Assembly (NCBI RefSeq): GCF_000214355.1 | Contig: NC_015577.1 | Span: 372,001-436,000 of the forward strand | Source of the DNA: Leadbettera azotonutricia ZAS-9 | GTDB taxonomy: Bacteria > Spirochaetota > Spirochaetia > Treponematales > Breznakiellaceae | Reading direction: 5' to 3' | DNA length: 64,000 bases | Shown: positions 36,663 to 46,019 of the stretch, in pieces | Numbering within the stretch: position 1 is the first letter of the stretch | Layout: every line of letters begins with the position of its first letter | Position numbers and translations under genes: made by a program | The notes under the pieces: generated by a model | Told to the model about the DNA's origin: nothing | What the model saw: only the letters and a program-made list of their open reading frames with translations | Databases searched by the model: none

Positions 36663-37353
36663 TACATTCTACCGCCAGGGGATTTTCGTTTTTTTCATTG
36701 CTGATAATTTGGCCGTTTTTTACTTGAATGACCCGATCCGCCATAGCTGCGATAGCATGGTTGTGGGTAATTACGATGACGGTTTTGCCGGTACTCTTGC
36801 AGCTGTTTTGCAGGAGTTCCAGGATATGCTTTCCTGTTTCGTAGTCCAGGGCGCCGGTGGGTTCATCGCAGAGGAGGATCTTGGGGTTTTTCGCTATTGC
36901 CCGTGCAATGGCAACCCGCTGCTGTTCACCCCCTGACAACTGAGCCGGAAAATTGTCCAGCCGTTCCACAAGCCCCACCGCCTGCAGGGTCTCGCGCGGA
37001 TCATGGGGCTCATGGCAAATTTCCGAAGCAAGCTCTACATTTTCGAGGGCCGTAAGGTTTTGGATAAGATTGTAAAACTGAAACACAAAGCCCACATCGT
37101 AACGTCTGAAATCGGTAAGATGCTTCTCGTTTAAGCCGCTGATTTCTTGGCCATCCAGTATGATGGTTCCCTGATCGCAGGAATCCATACCTCCCAGCAT
37201 GTTGAGCAAGGTGGTCTTGCCTGCGCCGCTGGGCCCCACAATCACACAGAATTCACCCTGTTCGATGTTGAAGTTCATGCGATCTGCGGCGGCGATTGTA
37301 TGTTCACCAAGATGATAAAATTTACATACATCATGAAATTCAACAAAACTCAT
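36652..37353 (-). CDS. LolD/MacB-type ABC ATP-binding protein
   Basis: A roughly 233-aa ABC ATPase with Walker [11 protein letters not shown], signature [15 protein letters not shown] and Walker [13 protein letters not shown]. The ATG at 37353 follows GAAGG at a good distance; a GTG three codons upstream is the alternative. It overlaps the permease start and therefore forms a two-gene transporter with it. Confidence 0.9.
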   Translation of the reverse strand: MSFVEFHDVCKFYHLGEHTIAAADRMNFNIEQGEFCVIVGPSGAGKTTLLNMLGGMDSCDQGTIILDGQEISGLNEKHLTDFRRYDVGFVFQFYNLIQNLTALENVELASEICHEPHDPRETLQAVGLVERLDNFPAQLSGGEQQRVAIARAIAKNPKILLCDEPTGALDYETGKHILELLQNSCKSTGKTVIVITHNHAIAAMADRVIQVKNGQIISNEKNENPLAVECIEW

Positions 37354-37366
37354 TCTCTGCACCTTC

Positions 37367-38578
37367 TCATTTATGGTCTGAATTACTTTTAAATCGAATT
37401 TTACCGCACTGTTTATCAGCGCGCCTCCTGTGTTTTCTCAGTTTCTTTTCCCGGGAGGCATCTTTTGCCTTTATGGCGTCTTCAAACATCTTTTCAAGTT
37501 TTTTACCCGAATGGCTTATCCGGTAACGATCGCCCAGTTTGGCGTATTCTGTCTCCATCTGTTTCCGTTCTTCGGGGTGTTCTATCCAATAATCCAGCTT
37601 GTCCCGGAGATCCAGATAATTCCCTTTTTTAAAGAGGCTCCGTTTATCCAAAGCAAACTGGGAAGTGGCAGATTTTTTGGAATCCGAAATAATAGGTACC
37701 TTGCCGCAGGCTAACGCTTCTATACAAGATATACCTTCGATCTCAGCGTCGGAGGCATGGATATAAATATCGGTTTTATATATTTGTTCCAGCAATTGTT
37801 CCTGGTGCAGGAAAGAAAAGCCCAGCGGGTTGGGCAGGCTTGCCGCCATACGGCTATAAACCTTCTCCATGGGACCCTTGCCGGCAAAGAAGAGCTGTAT
37901 CTTGTCGCGGTATTTGGAATGGTTAACCGCTTTGATAATAAGATCCTGACGTTTCTCCCTTGCCAATCTTCCTATCATCAGAACGTTAATTTTATCGTCA
38001 GTTCTTTTGGGCGGTATTGCGGCAGGTTTAAAAAAATCTGATACGCCATTGGAAATGACATAGAGCCTTGCATTGTACCGGTGCTTTTTCAGCTCTCCGG
38101 CAATAAAGGCTGAAGGACAGTGGATAAATTTGAATTTACCATACAGTTTTATCCTGAACAAACGATAGATATAGCTATTGAGGAAGCCGAGAAAACCCAA
38201 TCCCATATTGTAGGTAACATTTTCGGGCTGACAGTGGAAGGCCCCAGTTACAGGTATGCCCATCTTAGCTGCTATTTTAAAACACTTACGCTCCAGCTTC
38301 CAGGGGAAAACCATGTGCACTATATCGGCCCCCGTAAGCGCTTCGGTCACCACCTTTTTGTCAAATTTGGCAAAGTGCATACTGTTTTTTCTTGCTACAA
38401 AACTTACCAGGGGAATGAGATTTTCTTCAAGGCCGTACATATCCTGGCCTTCAACATCCCGGGCCAGAATCCGGACCGTATGCCCCTGTTTTATCAGCTC
38501 TTCCCGGAAACGATGGGCAGAAATTGTAGTCCCGTCGGTTTTATGCAAAAAATTATCGGCAACAATAACAATGACCAA
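37367..38578 (-). CDS. glycosyltransferase, GT4 type
   Basis: A 403-aa cytoplasmic GT-B enzyme. The N-terminal domain opens with IVIVADNFLHKTDGT and the donor-binding domain has VLMIGRLAREKRQDLI and AEIEGISCIEALACG, the E-x7-E signature of GT4. Such enzymes transfer a sugar from a nucleotide donor to a lipid or glycan acceptor. It lies between the ABC genes and the TPR/envelope genes on the same strand, consistent with envelope glycolipid work. Confidence 0.87.
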   Translation of the reverse strand: MVIVIVADNFLHKTDGTTISAHRFREELIKQGHTVRILARDVEGQDMYGLEENLIPLVSFVARKNSMHFAKFDKKVVTEALTGADIVHMVFPWKLERKCFKIAAKMGIPVTGAFHCQPENVTYNMGLGFLGFLNSYIYRLFRIKLYGKFKFIHCPSAFIAGELKKHRYNARLYVISNGVSDFFKPAAIPPKRTDDKINVLMIGRLAREKRQDLIIKAVNHSKYRDKIQLFFAGKGPMEKVYSRMAASLPNPLGFSFLHQEQLLEQIYKTDIYIHASDAEIEGISCIEALACGKVPIISDSKKSATSQFALDKRSLFKKGNYLDLRDKLDYWIEHPEERKQMETEYAKLGDRYRISHSGKKLEKMFEDAIKAKDASREKKLRKHRRRADKQCGKIRFKSNSDHK

Positions 38579-38595
38579 TTTATAACTCCGGAAAA

Positions 38596-39330
38596 TTAAT
38601 GTAGCTGATCCACCATCCCTAAAGCATATTTGTTTGTGGGATATAGCTCAAGGGCCTTTTGCAGCCAGACCAGGGCCTCTTCCTTTTTTTCCAAACCGAT
38701 ACAAACATAGCCCATGGCTGAATAGACATTAAAACGATCATCTTTTTCAAGACCCTGGTCATAGCCGCTGATAATTTCTTCCAGCAGGCGGAAGCCTTTT
38801 TTATAATTGTTAAAAGTCGAAGGGGCAAAAACATAGCGGGCCGCTATAAGGTACAGGGCAGCGGCGTTTTGTTTGTTCAGTTCCAGGGCCTTATCGGCAT
38901 GACGCTCTACCTTAAGGCCATGGGCCATAGCATACGAAAACGGACGCACCCTGCAAAGATAGGCCAGGTTCTCCGCCAGCATGCGCCAGCCCTCGGAAGA
39001 AGCTTGCGCATTCAGGGCCGCTTGCGCCTGAACCATGCCCTGCTCATAGCAGGCGGCAGCCTCATCCTTTTTATCTTCATATTCAAAGGAACGGCCCATC
39101 ATGTATTCACAGCGGGAAAGCATAAGCCAAAGCCCGGGACCGGAAAGCTCTTTTTGGGCCTGCTCCTTTGCCGTAGCATACAGCGGCGCTATGCCGGCGG
39201 AATTTAACTCCTGCTCATAGACAGCTTCCCTAAGCTCAATAAACCACCCCGGCAAAGTCTCCGCACAGAGAAGAGATATTGAGGGTTCCAGCCCGAGAAT
39301 AATAAAAAGCAAACCAAAAAGTTTTTTCAA
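38596..39330 (-). CDS. exported TPR-repeat protein
   Basis: A 244-aa protein with a signal peptide (MKKLFGLLFIILGLEPSISL) and several TPR-like helix pairs, including KDEAAACYEQGMVQAQAAL and KEEALVWLQKALELYPTNKY. TPRs mediate protein contacts in the periplasm. It follows the envelope-signalling genes on the same strand, separated from the broken paralogue by 28 bp, and probably belongs to that operon. Confidence 0.83.
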   Translation of the reverse strand: MKKLFGLLFIILGLEPSISLLCAETLPGWFIELREAVYEQELNSAGIAPLYATAKEQAQKELSGPGLWLMLSRCEYMMGRSFEYEDKKDEAAACYEQGMVQAQAALNAQASSEGWRMLAENLAYLCRVRPFSYAMAHGLKVERHADKALELNKQNAAALYLIAARYVFAPSTFNNYKKGFRLLEEIISGYDQGLEKDDRFNVYSAMGYVCIGLEKKEEALVWLQKALELYPTNKYALGMVDQLH

Positions 39331-39358
39331 TTCAGATATCTCTTGATTAGGGTCTTAA

Positions 39359-39622
39359 TTAGGGATAGATGAATATTCTTGTTTTGTCAATGCCGGCCTT
39401 TATCTTCCCTGCTTCTATTTCAAAGGCTTTTACTATCTCGCTTTCGGCGGGCAGATCCGGCATGCGTCCGGAAGTGTTTGGCACACTTACTGCCGGGTAC
39501 AGTTCCCAGGCTTCCCGTATTGGATAGAGCTTCCCCGCATCTCCGGCGTTTTTCCACTCCCGGACTCCCACCCGTACTGCCTGGGTAAAGCCTTCGTTGG
39601 GGATTGTAATTTCAACGGGCAT
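39359..39622 (-). pseudogene. C-terminal part of the envelope protein downstream of an in-frame amber codon
   Basis: These 87 codons continue in the same frame directly after the TAG at 39623-39625. The ATG immediately after the stop is just the Met of a conserved segment FWMPVEI, matched by IWLPLSM in the paralogue at 44079-46010. It has no ribosome-binding site of its own. It is therefore the severed C-terminus of the upstream gene, unless the amber codon is read through. Confidence 0.75.
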
Positions 39623-40969
39623 CTAGAATTTTCCGTCATGTTCAATTAGGCCATCGGCCATAAAGGATCCAGGTTCAACGCCGGTATTGAAAGCGGCGTA
39701 AATATGGCCGGGTATGGTAATAAAGGCGGTATCAATTTCCAGAACTTCCAGGAGGGAACAAAACAGAATCGAAAGATCGTCGCAGTCCCCGCCCCGGTAA
39801 AAAAGTGTTTGGTAGGGATAGTTTAGATTGTCAATGCTTGAAGCGTTTTCTGACATTTCAATGTATGAGCTCGCGGGATCTATAATATAATTTATTCCAT
39901 ACACCCTGAGGGCTTCAAATAAGGCCAGGGCATACCGGATGTTCCGGGGAATGCCGGAATCCTTTGCGCTGTCCGCTGCGGATTCCACATACCGGGCAAA
40001 AAGGCGCGCCGCTGGGTCGTGGGTGGATACGAAAGACGCTGCCCGTCTGTCATCATCCCAGGACATTGCGTTCCGGTGATATATTGGCATCTGTACTCCA
40101 AAGTCCGTCTGTTTTCTGCTTCCCAAACTTCGGTAATTGATCAGCACCAGGGCATTGGCGTTTATATTTTCGATCAGGTCCAGCATGGATTCATTAAAAA
40201 GAGCTGTTACCGGAACCTCTATGGACTCTCCTGGCAATAACAGGGGAATAAGGGCAAATGGTGTTGATTGATTCATGTATCGTTCCAGAAAGAACGAAAG
40301 GCTAAGCTCTGTAATGGCGTTTGGTTCATTATTGGTAATTTTAACCGCTGCTACCGGATTATCCTCGTACCATGCATATGATACCGGGAACACCCGCTGC
40401 TGTTCTGTCTTTTCTCCGCTGACGCGGGTTTGGGGTTTTAAAATTTCCGAAAGGTTTAAGCGCAGACCAACCCCGGCCGTAATGGCGTTGATCGGCCTGT
40501 CTGCAGAAAAGGCATACCAGGAGTAAGCTCCGGAACCATAGAGGGAAATATACGGGGAAAGATGAAAATAAGCGGATATGCCGGTTCCAATCCGTATTTT
40601 GTTATTGGCTGCATCGCCCCACTGATAATGGTAAACCCCGGCGTTAATATCCGATTGAAGGGAAAACCGGTCCAGGGGTCGCCAGGTAAAAAACGGTCCA
40701 AGACTTCCCTCAAATATGCTGAAAGCCGGACTGCCTTCTATAGAGAGACTCGAAAATCCTCCCCCTGCGGACAGACCCAGGCCGAATTTTCCCCAGAAAA
40801 GAAATTTCCAGTCAAGAGAAAGGGCGGCTCCAAAACCGGGTCCGAAATTCTTCACCTCTATGGGCGCGATAAAGATCGGCATAAGGCGGAGGCCAAATTC
40901 ATTTTCAGAATAGACAAGCTGTGTACTGATGAGCGCCAATAGTGCGGCAGCCAATAAGCCCTTTTTCAT
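39623..40969 (-). CDS. envelope protein with transglutaminase-like C-terminus, ended by amber codon
   Basis: 448 aa with a signal peptide (GLLAAALLALISTQLVYS), an N-terminal beta-rich, barrel-like region (about 25-190), a middle beta domain, and a C-terminal transglutaminase-like segment YRGGDCDDLSILFCSLLEV followed by PGHIYAAF, giving Cys and His candidates. The frame ends at TAG exactly where a paralogue has Trp (TGG to TAG is one change). The full protein would be about 536 aa including the fragment at 39359-39622. It sits in the lipoprotein/FecR/cyclase operon. Confidence 0.8.
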   Translation of the reverse strand: MKKGLLAAALLALISTQLVYSENEFGLRLMPIFIAPIEVKNFGPGFGAALSLDWKFLFWGKFGLGLSAGGGFSSLSIEGSPAFSIFEGSLGPFFTWRPLDRFSLQSDINAGVYHYQWGDAANNKIRIGTGISAYFHLSPYISLYGSGAYSWYAFSADRPINAITAGVGLRLNLSEILKPQTRVSGEKTEQQRVFPVSYAWYEDNPVAAVKITNNEPNAITELSLSFFLERYMNQSTPFALIPLLLPGESIEVPVTALFNESMLDLIENINANALVLINYRSLGSRKQTDFGVQMPIYHRNAMSWDDDRRAASFVSTHDPAARLFARYVESAADSAKDSGIPRNIRYALALFEALRVYGINYIIDPASSYIEMSENASSIDNLNYPYQTLFYRGGDCDDLSILFCSLLEVLEIDTAFITIPGHIYAAFNTGVEPGSFMADGLIEHDGKF

Positions 40970-40984
40970 CTTATATTCCTTGCA

Positions 40985-43642
40985 TTATTTTTGCGAAAGG
41001 TTATGTACTCCGTCCCAATCGGGAGGAGGAGGATTTTTTAGATACTGTATACACCGGCTTTCGTAGAATTTTGCGGTCTGGTCGCCGGGATTTTTTTCTG
41101 CCAGGGCCCGGAATAAAAAGGCGGCTTTCCGGTACTGCTGATTTTCAAAAAACAGCATTGCCTTTTCCCATTCAGAAAGAATGACCAAAGAATCTTTTTT
41201 TGCTTCTGCCCGCACTCCCAAAAGCTCGTATAACCTGACCGGGGTATTGATGCCGACAACCCTAACCTGATCAAGGCTCCGGTACAAAAAATCTTCACCT
41301 GCCTGATTCTTGGTATATTCGCTTATCAATATGCCTCCGGTGTGGTACTGCTTGTTTACTCCTTCAAGACGCGCGGCCAGGTTGACTGCATTCCCCATGA
41401 TGGTATAGTTCATTTTATCGACAGTCCCCATATTGCCGACAACCATATCCCCGGTATTTATTCCTACCCTGGTATAAAGCGGACTGGGGCTTAAATTTTC
41501 TTCACGTATTTTTTTATTTAATTCTTTTTCCGCTTTTTTGATTCCTATGGCGCTGTAGCAGGCAGAGGCCGCGTGATCCGCCTGATAGAGGGGCGCTCCA
41601 AAAAAGGCGATAATTGCGTCCCCTTCATATTTGTCAATGGTACCCCGGTTTTTAAGGATGATGTCGCTCATCTCTGTCAGATAGACATTGAGAAGCGTAA
41701 CCAGATGGGTGGGGTCAAGCTGTTCCGATATGGTAGAAAAACCCTGTATATCGGTAAAAACAGCGCTTATTTCCCGCTTTTCGCCCCCCAGGTTGAGTTT
41801 TGAAGGGTCGTTGATAATTTCCCCGATAACCGCCGGAGAAAGATAGCGGGAAAAGGCCATGCGGAGAAAGGATTTTTCCCGGCTGGTGGAAATAAACTTG
41901 ATGCCTGTCATGCTTAAAAAGGCAAGGCCCATGGAGACAAGGGGATAAACCATGCCTATATATATTTTTGTAATGATGAAAAACAAAACAAACAGAAAAG
42001 CACAAAGGAGGAGCGTCAATATTCCCGCCGCCATAGCCTCTCCTGTATCCAGATGCACAATAAAAAACGAGAGTATAAAACAGAGAACTACGGCGATGCC
42101 AAAGGAAAGCGCTTTTGGCGCATCATCAAGAAATTCTCCGGAAAGGATCATGTTTGCCAAAACCGCATAGGTTCCCACATTCGGGTATTGTTCCTCAAAG
42201 GTGATAAGACCTGTATCGCTCATGGAAGTGGCGTCCGAACCGATAATGCAGAAGGCCCCTGATAGGGTTTGCAGATTTTCCCGTATCAAAAGCATTCGGG
42301 AAAATTGTTCCTTTGCGGCGCGGAAAATAGTTGTTACATATTCGGAAAGTTCCTTGTCTTCTTTTACACTTTCCTTTATGGCGTCTTCGTAAGATCCGGA
42401 AAGGAAGGCCGCGGTTTTTTCAAAAAAAATCTTCCGGTGATCCAGCCATTGTTCCCTGTTTGATACATTATTTTTGAGATCTTCTGCGCGGGCATAAGCT
42501 TCCCGGGGATTTTCTCCGTCATCCCAAAAAGCAAAGAATCCTGATTCATCCATAAGGGCCAGATTTTGGGCAAGTACCGGCTCAATGGCGGTATATTGAA
42601 TACATTCCAAAAGGGATACGACGCGGTAATCGTAAAAAGATTTTTTCGGATACTTTAAGAGCACTGATCCGTCCTGGGCGCGGGGAATGGCAATGTCCTT
42701 TCGTATATTGTTAACCAGGGCGTTTTTAAGGGTAATGGCGGAATCGGAAACTTCAATTTCGTTTATATCCAATGTTTTATTCAGGGCAGCCAGGGCAAGA
42801 TGCCCGTAGTAGTGATCCTGGTATTTTATCAACAGATCAATACGCCGCCTGTATCCATCTTTATCCGGGTCGGCGTTGACAAAGCCTGCGCCCTTTGCCC
42901 GAAAAAGAAGCGTGCTTATGGCGGGCATAACTCCTGCTGCCTGGGGAGTCCGCCGGTCATTACGGGGGATAATATTTTTTAAGGCGAAGGTATTTTCCAA
43001 AAATGATTCGTCAGTATTGGCGGCTGCAGAATTGATGTCCGAAAAAAGATTTTCCTGTTTTATCATGGTGAGGGTGAGCCAGGAATTGTCCGTAAAAGCC
43101 AGGGCCTTTCCAAAATACTCGTCAACATCACGGGTTAAATAGGCAATGGAACCTTCAAGTTCCCTTCGTACTGAGCGGTTAATTCCCAGGAATTCGTTCT
43201 TTATGGTTTCCGCTTCTCCGGACTTTATGATTCCGCCGGAAAATCCGTCAATCACCTGGACTGCGGCCTCGTCGATGCGTCCGAAGCCGTCGTCCAGATA
43301 TTGGGAAAATATCGCCGCCGCATAATCCGGGTTAAGCCGTTCGGGGCTTGGATCAAGGTAATTCAAGTCAAATACAAGGGCTTCAACCCCGATTTCCCTG
43401 AGCAGCACTGTCACATCAGCCATGACATCCCTCGGAAACGGGAAGCCTCCGCCATATTTTATTGAGTCGTCGTCCAGGGTAAGCACTACCACCGAATCAT
43501 CCTCTGTCAGCGAGGGTATGGCCCTGAGAAATAAATCAAAGACCTGATTGTCCAGAGAACTGAAAAAAAGAGGGATAGCAAGTACAAGCGCCCCCAGGGG
43601 AACCAGAAAAACCGGTAACTTACGGATCCCTTTTTTGCTCAT
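40985..43642 (-). CDS. CHASE2-domain adenylate/guanylate cyclase
   Basis: An 885-aa membrane sensor enzyme. After an N-terminal helix comes an extracytoplasmic CHASE2 domain (about 30-480, with VVVLTLDDDSIKYGGGFPFPR-like start), then three hydrophobic helices (about 500-580) and a class III cyclase domain (about 610-800) with metal-site motifs VFTDIQGFS and YEGDAIIAFFG, and NAVNLAARLEG. A short helical tail follows. It should make cAMP or cGMP in response to an extracytoplasmic signal. It overlaps the FecR-domain gene by 4 bp, a pairing typical of this sensor type. Confidence 0.9.
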   Translation of the reverse strand: MSKKGIRKLPVFLVPLGALVLAIPLFFSSLDNQVFDLFLRAIPSLTEDDSVVVLTLDDDSIKYGGGFPFPRDVMADVTVLLREIGVEALVFDLNYLDPSPERLNPDYAAAIFSQYLDDGFGRIDEAAVQVIDGFSGGIIKSGEAETIKNEFLGINRSVRRELEGSIAYLTRDVDEYFGKALAFTDNSWLTLTMIKQENLFSDINSAAANTDESFLENTFALKNIIPRNDRRTPQAAGVMPAISTLLFRAKGAGFVNADPDKDGYRRRIDLLIKYQDHYYGHLALAALNKTLDINEIEVSDSAITLKNALVNNIRKDIAIPRAQDGSVLLKYPKKSFYDYRVVSLLECIQYTAIEPVLAQNLALMDESGFFAFWDDGENPREAYARAEDLKNNVSNREQWLDHRKIFFEKTAAFLSGSYEDAIKESVKEDKELSEYVTTIFRAAKEQFSRMLLIRENLQTLSGAFCIIGSDATSMSDTGLITFEEQYPNVGTYAVLANMILSGEFLDDAPKALSFGIAVVLCFILSFFIVHLDTGEAMAAGILTLLLCAFLFVLFFIITKIYIGMVYPLVSMGLAFLSMTGIKFISTSREKSFLRMAFSRYLSPAVIGEIINDPSKLNLGGEKREISAVFTDIQGFSTISEQLDPTHLVTLLNVYLTEMSDIILKNRGTIDKYEGDAIIAFFGAPLYQADHAASACYSAIGIKKAEKELNKKIREENLSPSPLYTRVGINTGDMVVGNMGTVDKMNYTIMGNAVNLAARLEGVNKQYHTGGILISEYTKNQAGEDFLYRSLDQVRVVGINTPVRLYELLGVRAEAKKDSLVILSEWEKAMLFFENQQYRKAAFLFRALAEKNPGDQTAKFYESRCIQYLKNPPPPDWDGVHNLSQK

Positions 43643-44046
43643 TCTTCTGTTACGGGATATTCTTCGGCCGCGTCCGAGGCCCGGGCAGAAGCGGTAGAAA
43701 TTTTCCCCGCAGTTCTGGAAACAGACCCGGTGTCTGTTTCCGCCACTTTGCCGCTGATGCGTAAACCGGAGGCTATTGCTTCTGCGCTTAAATCCTTAAC
43801 GGTCCCATTTGACATGGCCCTGATGATGAAATTCTGATTTCCCGATCGTACTGTGACGCTTGCCCCAAGGCCCGTGTGAATCACCGTCTGTTCATCAAGC
43901 ACATCACCCGCCTTGACTTCCACCCTTTTGCCGTTGGCTTCCTGCTCTACCCTGCCTGTAACGCTTTCCACAGTGTAGCGCTCCTGAGCGGAAACAATTC
44001 CCGTAAAAGCCAGAACCAAAATCGCCGTAAAAAAAATCTTCTTCAT
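43639..44046 (-). CDS. exported FecR-domain protein
   Basis: Starting at the Met behind AGGAGTATAAAT, this 135-aa protein has a signal peptide (MKKIFFTAILVLAFTGIVSA) and a FecR-like beta domain (VESVTGRVEQEANGKRVEVK, then LGASVTVRSGNQNFIIR). FecR-domain proteins often sit beside CHASE2 sensors and may provide the extracytoplasmic input. Its stop overlaps the start of the cyclase gene. Confidence 0.87.
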   Translation of the reverse strand: MKKIFFTAILVLAFTGIVSAQERYTVESVTGRVEQEANGKRVEVKAGDVLDEQTVIHTGLGASVTVRSGNQNFIIRAMSNGTVKDLSAEAIASGLRISGKVAETDTGSVSRTAGKISTASARASDAAEEYPVTEE

Positions 44047-44078
44047 ATTTATACTCCTGTAAAAAATATTTTTCATGC

Positions 44079-46010
44079 TTACTTATCATTTGCCTTCTCT
44101 ATGCCCCGTTTTGCGATCTCGTTATCCGGTGACACCACCAGGGCCTGGGTAAACCACCGCTTCGCCGTTGCATAATCCATTTCCATCAGCGCCAGATTCC
44201 CCCGGTTCGTCATTGCCGGGATTGACCCCATCCCGGCGGCCCGTTCGTAGGCTGCCTTTGCATCCGCTGTTTTCCCTGTCCGTATAAGCAGTATCCCAAG
44301 GCGGTTATACAGGGCTGCCGTGGGCGCGGTCCGTATTTGTTCCTGTACCGCGCGCAACAAAGGTGCAATGTCGGCGTTGACATAGCCAGTAAAAGCTGCC
44401 TCCACATTCCTCTGCAGCAGGGACGTTTCAGGCTTGCTGAATTGTATTCCCTGTGCAGCCAGGGGCGCAGGAGGATACAGTACCCAGGCGTCTTCCAGCA
44501 CAATACAATCCGCAGTTGCCCCTGCCGCAAAAACAGCGGAAAGCCCTTCCGACGCCTTTCCCCAGGAAGCGGTAAATCCGTTGTTAAAGGCCGCCATTGA
44601 AAGAGGGAGCCAGATTTCGTCATCAATTATGAGGAGTTTTTCTGTACCGTTAAACAGGGTTTCCGCCTGAGCCCTGTCAATTCCCAACGAAAGGGCGGTG
44701 ATAAAATCATTGCTTGTGGGAATAAGCGCCGCCCGTATTCCCGAAGCTTCCAAAGCTGCCGCGTAGAGGAGGCCTGCATCAAGTTCATGGCCGCCCCTGA
44801 ATCCCAGGGTTTCAACGGGGAACTGAATTTCCATGGGGCTTCCTTCTTCCCTGTCCCCTGTTTCCCGTGTCCGCACACCTGCTGCCCTTAAACCCTCAAA
44901 GAGCCAGATCCCAAACTGCATATTCTGGTTCAGCCCTATCCGCTGGTTTGTCCGGGCCATACCGGTAATGTATTTCGCGTATTCCAGCACTTCAGGCGAT
45001 GTGGGCGACACAAAGGCCGCAAGACCCGCAGAATCGCCCGAGGGATAGGCATTCCGGTTATACACCTGTACTGCCGCTGTCCTTACCTGTTCCCGCTCCT
45101 TCCCCAGAAATGAATACCGTATGACCGCTTCCCCTACAATCCGTCCCCGGTCGGTGAAATTTAAAACTTCCGGAGAAAAATCCGCATACAGGGGAAGCTC
45201 CACGGTCCGCCCTTTGGCGATGAGGGGAATCGTCCCGCAGGCATATTCCGAAGCCGTATACTTACCCGCCCGGAAACTCACCCGCACATTCCGTATCTCC
45301 GCGTTTTCGTTGTTTCGTATCAAAAGCGTTCCTATGCTGTTCCGCTGGTACAGGGAAAGGTATACGGGGAAAACCGCCTCATCCTGCTGTACCGTGAGAT
45401 CCACATCCCCGGCGCCTGCCCTGGTTTCAAAATTGAGTTGAGCCGTAAGGCCGATATACATTCCTGAATGAAGGGCGCCGCCCTGGTCATGGTAATTCCT
45501 GTAGCCGCTGTTGGCGGAGAGAACAAAGGAGGGGACAAACCGAAAGCCGATTCCGCCCCCCGCGCGCAGCCACCATGACGCAGGGGTCCGGCTTTTTTCC
45601 ATGATCCCCGTATAAACACCTGCGGCCCCGTCAAGCCGGAGCAGCAAACGGGACAGAGGATAATAATAAAGGCTTAAGCCCGCCCCTGCCGAATAGAGGC
45701 TCAAGCCTTTATCCGTCCCGCTTGCCAGAGGCGCGTAATTTATGCCCCCTTCAATACCTGCGGTGTATCCAATACCCAGTGGATTGGGCCAGACGCTTGA
45801 AAGGTCAAGATCAAAAAGCAGGTCCCCGCCGCCCCCCAGGTCATAACGGGTTTTCGCCGGTTCCCCCAGGGGGATAAACAGAAAGCCGCCGGGCCTGAGG
45901 GAGAAGTCAAGGGCGGGGAGGGCAGGAACAAAAAAGACGGTAATGGCAAACATTGCCCAATATCTCTTTTTACAAGACCGTCTGCCAGAAGCGGCATAGA
46001 TTCTCATCAT
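44079..46010 (-). CDS. envelope protein paralogue with degenerate transglutaminase-like region and TPR tail
   Basis: A 643-aa exported protein (hydrophobic YWAMFAITVFFVPALPALDF near the start) with a beta-barrel-like N-terminal half, an Ig-like middle, and a region aligning with the 39623-40969 protein. There LGFRGGHELDAGLLYAAALEA replaces the Cys-containing GGDCDDLSIL, so the catalytic Cys is gone. It ends with TPR-like helices (TGKTADAKAAYERAAGM and ATAKRWFTQALVVSP). It is probably a structural or binding paralogue. It starts 10 bp after the lipoprotein gene. Confidence 0.82.
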   Translation of the reverse strand: MMRIYAASGRRSCKKRYWAMFAITVFFVPALPALDFSLRPGGFLFIPLGEPAKTRYDLGGGGDLLFDLDLSSVWPNPLGIGYTAGIEGGINYAPLASGTDKGLSLYSAGAGLSLYYYPLSRLLLRLDGAAGVYTGIMEKSRTPASWWLRAGGGIGFRFVPSFVLSANSGYRNYHDQGGALHSGMYIGLTAQLNFETRAGAGDVDLTVQQDEAVFPVYLSLYQRNSIGTLLIRNNENAEIRNVRVSFRAGKYTASEYACGTIPLIAKGRTVELPLYADFSPEVLNFTDRGRIVGEAVIRYSFLGKEREQVRTAAVQVYNRNAYPSGDSAGLAAFVSPTSPEVLEYAKYITGMARTNQRIGLNQNMQFGIWLFEGLRAAGVRTRETGDREEGSPMEIQFPVETLGFRGGHELDAGLLYAAALEASGIRAALIPTSNDFITALSLGIDRAQAETLFNGTEKLLIIDDEIWLPLSMAAFNNGFTASWGKASEGLSAVFAAGATADCIVLEDAWVLYPPAPLAAQGIQFSKPETSLLQRNVEAAFTGYVNADIAPLLRAVQEQIRTAPTAALYNRLGILLIRTGKTADAKAAYERAAGMGSIPAMTNRGNLALMEMDYATAKRWFTQALVVSPDNEIAKRGIEKANDK

Positions 46011-46019
46011 CTGCCCCCG

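Noticed and set aside
35454-36704. 416-codon + strand ORF opposite the FtsX permease
   Set aside because: Shadow of the permease's coiled-coil codons; no ribosome-binding site.
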